64,000 nucleotides of DNA from Hemileia vastatrix (Eukaryota; Basidiomycota; Pucciniomycetes; Pucciniales; Zaghouaniaceae), in NCBI GenBank assembly GCA_030280995.1, contig JASXTE010000018.1, positions 310,001 through 374,000 of the forward strand. The letters are read 5' to 3'. Of the stretch, positions 35,766-46,261 are shown one piece after another. A program made the position numbers and the translations under genes. Position 1 is the stretch's first letter, and each line of letters starts with the position of its first letter. The notes under the pieces were generated by a model that searched no databases, had not been told where the DNA came from, and worked only from the letters and a program-made list of their open reading frames with translations.

Positions 35766-36169
35766 CACTACACACCAAGTAAGATATCCCTGATGGGGAT
35801 ATCCAGCGCGAGTTGGGGATATTGCAGGGAGGGACATATTGATAGAAAAATATGTGTAAGGAAAATATGCGCAAAAAAAAAAATGTGAGAAAAATAAGTG
35901 CAAGAAAAATATTTTGCTGCGATGGGAAATATTGTTTTTTAATTATTTTTTTTTAAAAAATGATTTTTTATTTCATTTTTAATTTTTTTCTGTTTTTTTA
36001 CAAAATTTTTTTTTTGAAAAAAAAATTCTCATTGTCGCAAATGATTTTTCTTACACTCACTTTTCTCGCACTCATTTATCTTGCACTTACTTTTCTTCCA
36101 TTTATTTTTCTGAACTTATGTCTCTCCCTAATATATCCCCATCAGGGATATCTTACTTGGTGCGTAGTG
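35766..36169 (+). mobile_element. Foldback/CACTA-like MITE (404 bp)
   Basis: The ends are 37-bp inverted repeats starting CACTACACACCAAGTAAGAT and, inverted, CACTACGCACCAAGTAAGAT. The interior also folds: GAAAAATAAGTGCAAG-type repeats on the left face CTTGCACTTACTTTTC-type repeats on the right. It has no coding capacity. The flanking triplets CTA and ATG do not match, so a target duplication is not confirmed. Confidence 0.75.
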
Positions 36170-36802
36170 ATGGCTTCTGCGTGGCATGTGCGAGATCAGA
36201 TGTCTAGGTTTTTGACGTGACATTATGTCTTGTTTTGTGTACAGGACATTGCCACCCGAGACGCAAACGTGACGTTGTAGCTACGTTGCCTTGGAATAAC
36301 AGTCACGGGGTTCACATGATAGGTAGCTACGGATCCCAAGGAATAAAATCTCCCTCTTATAGCTAGAGCATGTGCAATAAAATGGTAGCCATAGATTTTT
36401 GTTAAATTATGGCGTCATTTTCCCCTCCCTATTAAACCATTGTGGCCTAGATAACAAACCTCCAACGAGTGCTTTATCTATATATAAGAATGCTTTTTCT
36501 TGGTAGCTACTGGCAACGGCGCCCTGCCCTAGCTTTAACTGCTATAACCGCTATATTAAAATGAGTTAATTTACTTGGGTGTCACATCCTTGCAAGCTAC
36601 GGTTTTCTGAAGCTTCACTACCAATGTTATTGAATCTTAATCTTGGTCGACGGCGATACGATTCTTTGGCCAATCGACGTCAATTTCTTCTTAATTTTCA
36701 TTTTCAAACGCTCTTTGATTAACAAGTTAAGTTTCTCTCCTTTTTTATTTCCTGATGCACAACAAGTCGCCAGCATAGCTTCTCGTAATATCCAATTCTT
36801 AG
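36170..36802 (+). other. Possible 5' region of the host gene
   Basis: An ATG at about 36625 opens a short frame ending at about 36720. Ser/Gln-rich frames around 36750-36870 may be exons, but I could not join them with confidence. Phrases with GGTAGCTACGG or GTAGCTACG recur near 36278, 36325 and 36503. Confidence 0.35.
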
Positions 36803-38144
36803 CAAGTCAGGCTCTTCATCAGCTTCAAACTCTTCCTCACCTTCTCCCCGATTCTCTGCAAAACGGCATCTAGGAGTGATTTCTCTCATTGATCTGATTT
36901 AATTTTTTTTTTATTTCCGTGGCCGCCCACTTCTAAAAATAGCTCTTAAGGAGTTATAACTATTTTCAAGTATTTGCATCCACTCAGCAAAACATGGAGA
37001 GTTATCATATGCCATCAAGTTGAGTTACCCCGATTTTCATTTTTTAGCTTCTATGAATTTGGCTATATCTTTATGTCTGGGCTAAAAAATCTTACACTAT
37101 CTGCATATAATTTATCAAAATAATTGACCCTTTTTATTTCCATCCGTTTCAAAATTTTCAAAATTTTGTTGCTCAATATTCATCCGGATGAATAAATAGA
37201 TGTATACAATATTCCTTTAAGATCAGAAGTCCTTCTTCATCTTTTTGCTCGTTCTTCACCCTCAAATACACCGTTCGTGCATCCGATTGAACTACAATCG
37301 CTTTTATCGCGTGAAGTTTGGGAGGAAAGAACTGTTGCTCTATGGGATCATTTTAGCCGCTGGACGTGGGGTAAAATACACAGAGTTTACTTGCTTAGCT
37401 CTCTATTTCTAACTATTTTGGGGCCCATCATTATCAACTTTTCTGTCAATAAGTGTGTGCGACTAACAATCTCAAAAAAATATTTCTAATGTTTCCCTTG
37501 TTTTTAGGACTAAGTTTGGTGAAGTTCGGCCTTTACGCTTTGATGCTTCGGATACTGAAATCGAGGAAAGGATCCAGTTAATTCGAAACGCTCACCACCT
37601 AGTTATTGGCTTAAGTTTAGGTTTATTGGTTACACTGTGGACCCCTTATTTCTTGGTGAAATTTCTCGTGAGTCCATCTTATTGTTTGTCAATTTACAAA
37701 AAATAATATGGTTCTTCACTTCTTTCATTTTTCATCTTTGAAAACCTTGTCATTGATTCTTCTGAATTATTTTTTAATTGTCTTACGTCCTACTGGTCAC
37801 CCAGGGAAATAGAAAATTAAGATCTCTCCTGGCGTCTTTCGAGGCTGAAGACAAGATCAAAGGGGATATGCAAGCCCTGAAATGGATCTTCTCAGCAGAC
37901 TCAACTTTAAAAGGAAGTGCGACTATAAGAATTAGACTTCCTGCTGCGTGAGTCTCCTATATCTGTCTTTTAATCAGTTACTCTGACAAGAGCTCATCAA
38001 TATAATGTCTGTAGCATGACATCTGCGGTTCAACCGACTTTGTTTCATCCTGGCGCATATTTGCCTCCCTATATCCAAAATGAGCGTCACGCTTTCGCAG
38101 TACAGCCCGTTCCAATAGCAATGGCAGGTTATCCTCCAAAGTGA
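36803..38144 (+). CDS. Likely host gene: multi-intron membrane protein
   Basis: Exons by consensus splice sites and open frame: 36803-36875 (tentative), 36943-37018, 37200-37452, 37508-37667, 37805-37947 and 38015-38144, with introns of 67, 181, 55, 137 and 67 bp. Phases match at every junction. The protein has a Ser-rich start, then VYNIPLRSEVLLHLFARSSP, a hydrophobic segment (VYLLSSLFLTILGPIIINFS), FGEVRPLRFDASDTEIEE, a second hydrophobic segment (LVIGLSLGLLVTLWTPYF), a charged helical region and a Pro-rich C-terminus ending MAGYPPK. Two likely membrane spans. The true start is not resolved. I do not recognise the family. Multiple introns and clean frames set it apart from the surrounding transposons. 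Confidence 0.68.
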
Positions 38145-38551
38145 AACTTAGCTCTGAACTACATATTGGTACTAAAATCATACTCAAGACTCAATGGACT
38201 CAACTCATTCATACGCTTAATTTTTTGAGAAAAATTTCAATAGTCAAAAAAAAAAAAAGCTGTATAAATGGTATCGCATCATTTCTAGTAATTAATGTGA
38301 AGCTAATTTTGTCAAAAAACGTCGAAAAAATAATTTTTTGCCATAATGAGAACAATTTGATTTGAAATTTTATTATTTTATTTTTTTTGGTTCATGCACC
38401 AGAAGATCAATTGAATAAAATGGTTTCCTTCAATTTTCCTAATAAGGTTGAAATTAAAAGGGAACTTTCCCAAAGCAAAAATAATTTAATGAATGATTCT
38501 CAGATTTCCAATTCAACTTTATTTGAGTGGAATCACCGCAAAAAAATAAGT
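38145..38551. other. Downstream flank of host gene, no gene seen
   Basis: AT-rich; probably the 3' UTR and intergenic DNA of the host gene. Confidence 0.5.
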
Positions 38552-38728
38552 GGCACCTGCTAACAGGTGCCTATCCTTATATTCAGTTTTTATTTAAGAG
38601 TAGATTTGATTTGATCATGCACGAGCTAGTGTTCTCATTGTTCAGTGCGCAGTCTTTCCAGAAGAATTACAGCCGACCTGAAATTGAGTTAAATCAAAGA
38701 TAGGGATTGGCACCTGCTATCAGGTGCC
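38552..38728. mobile_element. Small MITE-like unit with palindromic ends
   Basis: Each end is itself a hairpin: GGCACCTGCTAACAGGTGCC on the left and GGCACCTGCTATCAGGTGCC on the right. Beyond these, TATCC and GGATA are also inverted. It is about 177 bp and non-coding. No clear target duplication. Confidence 0.6.
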
Positions 38729-39133
38729 CATTTTTTTTTCTGGTGAATGTAGAGCATAAAGTTGGTGGAATAAAGGGGAGGCATGATCATAAAGGTACAC
38801 CACGAAAAATCTGGGGGTGAACTGCTAGCAATCCCCTCTCTTTGAACTCCAGAGTGTCTCTTATTATTCCAGGGTTATTCTCACTTTATAACAATATACA
38901 AAATTGTATTGGAAGTACATTTATTCTCAGATTGATTATAGACAGAATATCAACTGATTCCAAATTATGCACAAGTTGATCCTCCAGAACTTGATTTTGG
39001 TCCTCTGTTGAGCACAAATTGAGTACAAATTGATCTAACCTAAGCTTATGCATATATAATAATTCAGGGTACTTGCTCTATTAAATTTGATAATAAATTA
39101 AAACATTGATGAATTTATATAAAAAATAACTAT
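38729..39133. other. Diverged CACTA-MITE end and AT-rich DNA
   Basis: CACCACGAAAAATCTGGGGG and GAACTGCTAGCAATCC near 38800-38835 resemble the left end of the 261-bp MITEs. No matching right end was found, so this may be a truncated relative. Confidence 0.4.
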
Positions 39134-39218
39134 TAGGGGGTATCAATGTTCAGGGATCCGCAATTAGGGATCAGGAATTTTTTTTTCTGGGATCAGACAT
39201 TATTAATTGCGGAAGATT

Positions 39219-39250
39219 CTTATCCACTAGCCCCGGGGCTAGTGGATAAG
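39219..39250. repeat. Perfect 32-bp palindrome near the Harbinger left end
   Basis: CTTATCCACTAGCCCC followed at once by its exact complement GGGGCTAGTGGATAAG. It lies 85 bp inside the terminal repeat and has no counterpart at the right end. Confidence 0.9.
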
Positions 39251-39514
39251 GAATCCACAATAATGCATTATCCCACCTCTTATACCCCAATTTCCATTCC
39301 TAATTCCTGATCCCAAACTCATCTCATCCATGATGGATTTGCAAGAAAGTCACATGACTCATAATTGCTGATGCCATCCTTAAGTCTTTCCTCACTCTAT
39401 GCTACTTAATTTTGGTGGCGAACACTTAAGTTTTTTTTCTACCTACACACCCCAACTGCACATTTGGCGGTGAATTCCCACTTCCCTCATCACTTAACCC
39501 TTCCACCGGCAACA

Positions 39515-40774
39515 ATGAAACACCTCTCTACTAGGAAGCTACTTCACTCAACAATGAATGCTATCACTTTTCTTTTAGTTCTTTACTATAAATCTGACTA
39601 TGATTTGGAAGATGCTTTAGCTTATATGTGTTTTCTTTCCAAAAAGCGTTACATCATCACCAGGGGGCCAAATCTTTATCATGATCCCCGATATGATCTG
39701 GCCTCCATTCTCAACATTCCTCATTTAAACTTCACCCAACTTTTTAGAACTTCTCCCGATTCTTTCTTCAAACTTTATCAACTTATTTCTGAACATCCTA
39801 TCTTCCATAACAATTCTCATAACAAACAGCGTAATCCTGCCATCCAACTTGCTGTTGCTCTATGTCGCTTTGGCTCAAATGGAAATGGTGCTGCCATAAG
39901 TCGTTTGGATAATCTCTTTAACATAGGATATGGTACCGTGATATTATACACCAAGCACTGTATGATTGCTATCCTTTCCCTCAAGTCTCAAACTCTTGCT
40001 TGGCCAACTCGAGAACAGCGACTTGAATCCTCTCAAGTAATGCAAGCTGAAGGTTTCCCTGGCTGTATAGGTTTTGTTGATGGCACAACCATCCCTTTGA
40101 GTCAAAAGCCTGCTCATGATGGCAACCATTATTTTGATTGCAAAAAAAGGTTTCTTCAAAATCTCCTCCAAGTTCTCATCTTTCACAATCTAACTTTTTA
40201 TCTTCTTTCTAGATACTCTATTGCCCTTCAACTTGTATGTGATGTCAATAAAAAATTTATTTCTTTTCACAGTGGCTGCCCTGGATCATGTCATGACTCT
40301 TCCGTCTTTCAAAGAATGAGGATTTCTCAAACCCCTGACTCATACTTTGACTAATCTCAGTACCTCCTTGCAGACTCAGCATATGCAAGTGGAAAGTACA
40401 TTATACCTGCTTTCCGTGGTGCAACTTCAGAAAATGACCCCAAAACTAAATTTAATTATCACCTTGCACAATCAAGAGTACAAATTGAACATGCTATAGG
40501 TATTTTAAAGGGACGATTTTCTAGTCTTTGGGAGCTCAGAATCCAATTTCAAAAAAAATTGGAAATCAAAACTGCAAATCATTGGATCTTGACTTGCGTA
40601 ATACTCCACAATATTCTAGCTGATTTAAAGGATGAGTGGAATGATCTTTATGAAGAAGAGGATCCTGAACCACCACCGGCACTCCCCTCCCTTGATTCAC
40701 AAATCATTCAATCAACCGGCATACGCCCCATTATAATGCTAATTACTCTCCAACATTTCTCTTCACCCTTTTAA
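39515..40774 (+). pseudogene. PIF/Harbinger DDE transposase, one stop
   Basis: The first ATG is 39515. DDE_Tnp_4-type motifs: GCIGFVDGTTIPL (first D), a CDVNKKFISFHSG stretch then PGSCHDSSVF (second D), and IEHAIGILKGRF (E). A 63-bp intron at 40150-40212 (GTTTCT...TTCTAG) is in frame and has no stop, so an unspliced reading inserts 21 residues between CKKR and YSIALQ; removing it restores the family text YFDCKKRYSIAL. TAA at 40352-40354 lies in the segment YFD-stop-SQYLLADSAYA, where a sense codon is expected. It catalyses cut-and-paste transposition with the Myb-like partner. The TAA falls between the second D and the E, removing the last catalytic residue. Confidence 0.88.
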
Positions 40775-41200
40775 TTTTTAATTTTTATGTTCTCATACTT
40801 TCCAAATGTCCTCTTTGTGTACTTTAATCACTTGGTTTTGTATTTTGGTTTGTTGCATATTCATTTTTTTTTTTGAATTTACGGTGAATATCTTTTTTTT
40901 GGATGGCTCATTGGTTTTCTTTCACCTCCTCAACATGAAATCGCATATTTTCTTATATCACATATTTTGTCAGTGATTTTTTTTTCATTCATCACTCATA
41001 TCCTTTTCATCCTCTCCTCAAAAATCCCTCAAATATTTTGGTTGCATTTATTTTCTGAACTCAACTCACCAGGTAGGTCATTTTTTTTTCTTTTTTCTTG
41101 GTTTTTTATTTGCTAATCATGATTTTTTTTTTTGCTTTTTTTTGTTTTTTTTGTTTTTTTGTAAGTGCTTCATTTATTTTTGTTCTAGGGTAAACTAATT
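40775..41200. other. T-rich spacer, no gene
   Basis: Downstream of the transposase; long T runs and nothing recognisable. Confidence 0.6.
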
Positions 41201-41203
41201 TTT

Positions 41204-41990
41204 GTTTTGTTTTTTTCTCTTTTTTCTCTTTTTTTTTGTTTTTTTTTCTCTCCTTCACCTCTCTTTATCATCCTCAAGGCCCCCCCTTTTTCCCTCTCTT
41301 TACCTGTCTCAAGACCCCCTTTTTACCCCCTTTTTAGCTGCCTCAAATCCCCCCTTTCCCCCCTCTTCAGGTCCCTCATCACCCCCCTTCCCCTCTTTTT
41401 AGGTGCTTCAATACTCCCCCCTTCCCCTCTCTTTATGTCCCTCAAACCCCCCCTTCACCTCTCTTTTGCCTCCTCAAACCCCCCCTTCACCTCTCTTTAC
41501 CCACCTCAACCCCCCCTTTCCCTCTCTTTATGCGCCTCAAACACCCCCCTCCCCCCCCCCTAACCACTCCCTTACCTCCTCCTCTACCCCCCCCCCTCCT
41601 TCTTAATGAACGATCGTTACCAATCTTTCATTAAGAAGGAGGGGGGGGGGGGGGGTAGAGGAGGAGGTAAGGGAGTGGAAGGGGGGGAGGAAAGATGTTA
41701 AGGGGGGGGGAAAGGGGGGTTTGAGGCTGCTAAAGAGAGGGGAATGGGGGGGGGGGGGTTTGAGGCGGCTAAAGAGAGGTGAAGGGGGGTGGTTGGGAGA
41801 TATAAAGAAGGGTAAAGGGGGGATTTTTGGGGGGTTTTGAGGAAATTAAGCAGGGGTATTCAGGGGGTTTTTGAGGCAGGCAAGGAGAGGATTTGAGGGG
41901 ACTATTGAGGCAAGGAGGGAGGGATTTGTAAGGGGATTTCACATAAATAAAGGAGTTGAATAGGGGACAATTATGGAAGATAAAGAGGGG
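41204..41990. repeat. Large C-rich/G-rich inverted repeat with minisatellite units
   Basis: Left half (41270-41600) is pyrimidine-rich with repeated CCTCAAACCCCCCCTTCACC-like units of about 33 bp. The right half (41640-41900) is their purine-rich complement (TTTGAGGCGGCTAAAGAGAGG). The centre is a long hairpin with arms 41564-41610 and 41627-41678 around a 16-bp loop. The frames across it are compositional artefacts. Confidence 0.88.
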
Positions 41991-42614
41991 TTACCTACTT
42001 TCAAATAAATATACTAACAATTTTTTTTTTTCTAAATTTGATTAATTTTTTAATTTTTTTGGCTGGCAGTATTATAGAAATAAAAAAAAATTTCTTTCTG
42101 TTAAGGACTGTCCCTCTTATTTCCAAATCCAAAAAGGGTTTTAAATTAAAAATTAATTTTTCTAGTAAATAATTTTTCGGTTTTTTTTTATTTTAATAAT
42201 TTTTTTGTTTTTGATTTTGATTTTACTGAATTTTTTTTTTTTTCAGGATCTTGTGAGAAGGTTTTTAATAACCAATCTTCAGGTTCACTTTTAATTTTTT
42301 TTTAAATTTTTTTTTTTGATTTAATTTTTACTGAAATTTTTTTTTTTGAATAAATTTTTTTTTTTTAAAGGATTTTGCTTTTATTTTGTTTTTAAAAATA
42401 AAACCTCAGGTTTTTTTTTTTATAAATTATTTTTTTGGAAATTTTTTTACTCATTTTTTGTTTTTTGTTTTTTGTTTTTTGTTTTTTGTTTTTTTTTCTA
42501 TTTTATTTTTCAAATAAAAAACAGCTTTTTTTATTATTAGGTGAGAAATTTTTATTAAAAAAAATTGAGTTGAAATTTTATTGACATTTAATTTTTTTTT
42601 TTCAGATCAAAAAA
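41991..42614. other. T-rich low-complexity DNA
   Basis: Long T and TTTTTG runs upstream of the oxygenase frame. It ends in TTTCAG at about 42605, which could be a splice acceptor just before the ATG. Confidence 0.6.
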
Positions 42615-44026
42615 ATGTCTTCTTCTTCAGATTCACCCCTTACTTCTCTCTCATCTTCATCTTTATCTTCTTTATCATCTTCATCTTTATCATCACTATC
42701 AACTTCTTTGAAATCAACTTCCATACAATCATCTTCTAAATCATCAAAAAAAATTTATGATAATCAGTCTCATACGAAGAAAAGATATCTGAAAAAAAAA
42801 TTCATCATCTAAATCATCAAAAAAATTTAAAGATAATCAGTCTCATCAGAAGAAAAGATATCTGAAAAAAAAATATACAACATTTCAGAAGAAAAGATAT
42901 CTGAAAAAACATTATTCATCATCTAAATCATCAAGAAAAATTAAAGATAATCAGTCTCATCAGAAGAAAATATATCTGAAAAAAAAATTCTCTGTGAAAG
43001 TTATTTTTGTCATATCCCAAACATTTTATTTCATAAAATTAAAGTAGATAAAAAAATTAAATATCCGAAAAAATTACCAGAAGATATCAAATATCTAACT
43101 GAAATTGGTGATGATCGAGTGGTTGCAGTTATCAGTAATATTTAAAAGCCTCAATTCATTTTGGAAGTTCAATCATTTGATGGTGTAAAAGATGAAACTT
43201 TTAATCAACTATTGGATCTTATCATTACTCTTTATCAAATGGCTTTGGTTCGATTACCTATAAGGAATACAAATTTGTTGGGTGGTATCGTGATTGGATT
43301 TGGTTGGAGACTAGGTTTTGTTAAAGGATATTCTCTTGTTATGTCTAATAATTTTTTTTCCATTCTTAATATCATTTCACTTATTTCATTTATATAGGCA
43401 TATATTCCTAGGTCAAGAATATCACTAAAGCACAAAAAGATGAAGATTTTCGCTTATGGGACACTCTACCTTCCTTTAATTCATTTCTTGCTCTTCGACT
43501 CAAAAAGCTCTGTAATAAGGCATTTGAAAAAAATCATGAACTTTCAACCAAAGTTGGAATACCGAATTGGTGTGACTCTGAATGGGAAGATATCAGCCAC
43601 GAATATCTTTTATTTTCTAATGTTATTATCACTCATTCTGGATTCCACAATAGGATTCATATCGATAGGAATGATGCCAATTTTCTTACTTTTGGTATAT
43701 TCTCATATATCAATCTGATAACTGGCCACCCAATACCATCTCCAGCTAAAATCAAAGGACATTGTTTATATTTTCCAGACCACCGGTGCATCATTGATTT
43801 TGGTTTGGGAAATGGTATCATCAAAACTATTTGGAATTCATCTAAGGATAATCATCAAACAACCAAAGCTCCTCCTGGTTTGGAATCCTGTCAAGATTTC
43901 ACACATTTTGGTTGCTCATTTCAAATCAGTAATAAGTTGATACAAAGAATCAATAAGGTAAAGAAAGAAGGTAAAGTTATTCGATTTAAAAAAACTTTAT
44001 CTAGATCCAAAAAGTATGGGGATTAG
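42615..44026 (+). pseudogene. TET/JBP-like 2-oxoglutarate/Fe(II) dioxygenase
   Basis: ATG 42615 begins a Ser-rich tail, then Lys-rich repeats (about 42740-42980) with a TAA at 42810. From about 42985 the frame is protein-like (PEDIKYLTEIGDDRVVAV) with a TAA at 43143-43145. An intron 43338-43411 (GTTATG...CCTAG, phase 0) joins GWRLGFVKGYSL to VKNITKAQKDEDFRLWD. The core has GFHNRIHIDRNDANFLTFGI with HxD at 43658-43666 and a distal His at 43853-43855 (KDNHQTT), the iron ligands of double-stranded beta-helix dioxygenases. Later comes DFTHFGCSFQI, where I recall Arg in fungal relatives; His there would affect 2-oxoglutarate binding. Fungal TET/JBP enzymes oxidise 5-methylcytosine. Stops suggest this copy is dead. 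Confidence 0.72.
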
Positions 44027-44319
44027 AGTTGTCATCTAAAATTTTATATTTTTTCATAAATTTTTAATAAATATTTTATATATATCAATTTTCTCAAGTA
44101 ATGTGATGAGCCAACGACCTTTGGTTGTATAACAGGTAATCATGATAACATTTATTTGTTTGATTTGTGAGGTTCATCTTGCCTATACCTGTAGAAAGTC
44201 CCAAACTTTTGTTTCTAGACTTGGTCTGCATTTTGGCTTGAGGAATTGTCATTACTTTAAACTAGGGAAATTGATATATATTAGATATTTATTTAATAAT
44301 TTATGTAATTATATTAAAT
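44027..44319. other. Spacer after oxygenase, no gene
   Basis: AT-rich; nothing recognisable. Confidence 0.5.
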
Positions 44320-44760
44320 TTAGATGACTTCCACCCCTTACTTCAATAAAATGCAGGGGGGGGGGTAATTCCAAATTTTCAAATCTGACATGTGACATTG
44401 ATGACTTGGAAAAATTTTGGTGATACCCACCCCTTGCTTCAATAAAATGCAGGGGAGAGTATTGCCAATTTTTTAAAACAGATATAAAATTTTTTTGACT
44501 TGTAAATATTTTGGTGATACCCGTCCCTTACTTCAATAAAATTCATGGGGGGTTTTGCCAAAATTTCTTATAAGACTTCTGAAATTCTTGACATGTAAGA
44601 ATTTTTGGGATACCAGTAAAATGCAGGAGGTAGTAAAGCCAAATTTTCATATAAGACTTTCAAGATTCATGACATGAAAGAACTTTTGTGATACCCACCC
44701 CTTACTTCAAAAAAATCCAGGGGTGGGGGATTGTCAAATTTTCAAAGGAGACATGAAAAT
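44320..44760. repeat. Degenerate tandem repeats, about 90 bp unit
   Basis: At least four copies of CCACCCCTTACTTCAATAAA followed by ATGCAGGGG, near 44331, 44427, 44520 and 44697, plus a partial at 44615. Each is followed by a similar GACATGNNAGAATTTT stretch. Confidence 0.8.
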
Positions 44761-44861
44761 TTTATTTAAAAAAGTGGTAGAGTAATGAAATAAAGGAAAT
44801 TATTGGAAATTTTATGTACAAATAAATATGAACAGTTGAAGTGTGAGAGAAATAAAACAAA

Positions 44862-46261
44862 CTAGTCATCCAAAAATTTCTTTAAGCGTACAATTTCCTC
44901 AACAGATTTATTAGCTTTAACACATTCTATCAAGAAATCTTTCTTTTTGGAATTTTCTTCATGATCAAACTTATATTTCATCTGCTCTAATAGGTTTTGA
45001 TGTTCGAGTGTTTTCTCCTCTTTTTTTGATTTTTCAATACTTAGAGTTAACTCAAACTTTTTCTCCTCCAAATCTTGGGCCCGATCATCCTTCCATAAAG
45101 AGAGCTGGTACTTCCTCTCCTCCAAATCTTGGGTCCGATCATCCTTCCGTAAAGAGAGCTCTTACTTTCTCTCTTCCAAATTTTGTAGCCTATCATCCCT
45201 CCTTAAAGAGAGCTCATATTTTTGCTTTTCAAAATTTAGAGTCTCTTTAGCAGCTTCCACTTGTTCTAGAGTGATAAGCAATGTTAACAAAAAGTAGAAG
45301 AAAAGAAGAGTAAAGTATTAATAGGTATGGTATCACTTACCAGCATCACGTTTCTCTAAAAATTGTTCCATAGACGAAAAAGGGGTTTGTGATGAAGTAT
45401 CAATTTTTTGTCTTCTTTGGGAGTGGAAATTTAGACTACTTGAAGCCCTTCGCTTTTTGTTCAACATAGCATTTTCCTCCTGATCATTGTCACTAGCTTC
45501 AGACTCAGTTGATTGTGGGTCCTGGGATTGTTCATCAGCCTTTTAAGAAATAAGAAAATCTAAGTAAATAAAAAAAAGTATTGATAAGATAAAAGAAAAA
45601 AAAAGACCTGAGTTAGATTGGGTTGGGTTAAATTGCCAATAGGATCAATAGAAAAGCTATCTAGATTCATAGAATTTAGAAGAGGGGAGGCTTGAGTGGA
45701 GGAAGAGGATGGGAAAAGATTTGCTTTGACATCATGTTTGGAGATAGGATCTTCACCATCCAACATGTTTACAGGATTAACATTGGCTCGCTCTCCAAAA
45801 ATTGCATCCATCTCTTTAAAGTAAGGACATAAAGTTTCAAGTTTATTGTCTATGGATTTTATGCCCTTAGTTATATCGTTGTCGGTACCCCCAAAACCAG
45901 TGGAAGATGAAAGAGCCTTTGCCTTCTTGTATTTTGCTTGGTAATGCTTGAATCATTCAGACATCTGTTTAGGCAAAAGATCAATCCTTCCCTTGGTCTT
46001 ATTCCGTAATTCATTTACCATTAGAAGATAGCCATTAACTTCTGATGCGGGGGGCCATCCTACTTTAGTGGAATACTCAGTACCAAAACAAGAATCATAG
46101 TTAGATTTGGTTTTCAGCCAGTTGATAAGAATGAGATGTTCATTATTTTTTAATTGAACGGTCTTTGATTTCTCGGATGAGAGGGGGAAAGAGGAAGTAG
46201 TGGGAATTGAAGAACAACTGGGTGATGGCTGCCTTTGAGAAGATCTAGGATGACGAGGCAT
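44862..46261 (-). pseudogene. Harbinger Myb/SANT-like DNA-binding partner, two stops
   Basis: Exons 46261-45608, 45539-45341 and 45265-44862, with introns of 68 bp (GTCTTT...AAAAG) and 75 bp (GTAAGT...TCTAG) and consistent phases. The N-terminal domain has LINWLKTKSNYDSCFGT, VGWPPASEVNGYLLMVNEL and RNKTKGRIDLLPKQM, the Myb/SANT-like pattern of fungal PIF/Harbinger ORF1. Then comes an acidic/Ser region and NKKRRASS. The C-terminus has 24-residue coiled-coil repeats (YELSLRRDDRLQNLEERK). TGA at 45953-45955 falls where Arg or similar is expected; TAA at 45162-45164 replaces Tyr in the second coiled-coil repeat. It binds the transposon ends with the transposase. Convergent with the transposase and oxygenase genes. 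Confidence 0.82.

Noticed and set aside
37978..38187. Reverse-strand frame over the last host-gene exon
   Set aside because: Shadow of exon 38015-38144.
38799..39133. Third copy of the CACTA-like MITE
   Set aside because: Only one end is similar and no right end or target duplication is found; kept as a possible diverged remnant.
41202..41606. Pro/Ser-rich frames
   Set aside because: By-product of the pyrimidine-rich inverted repeat.
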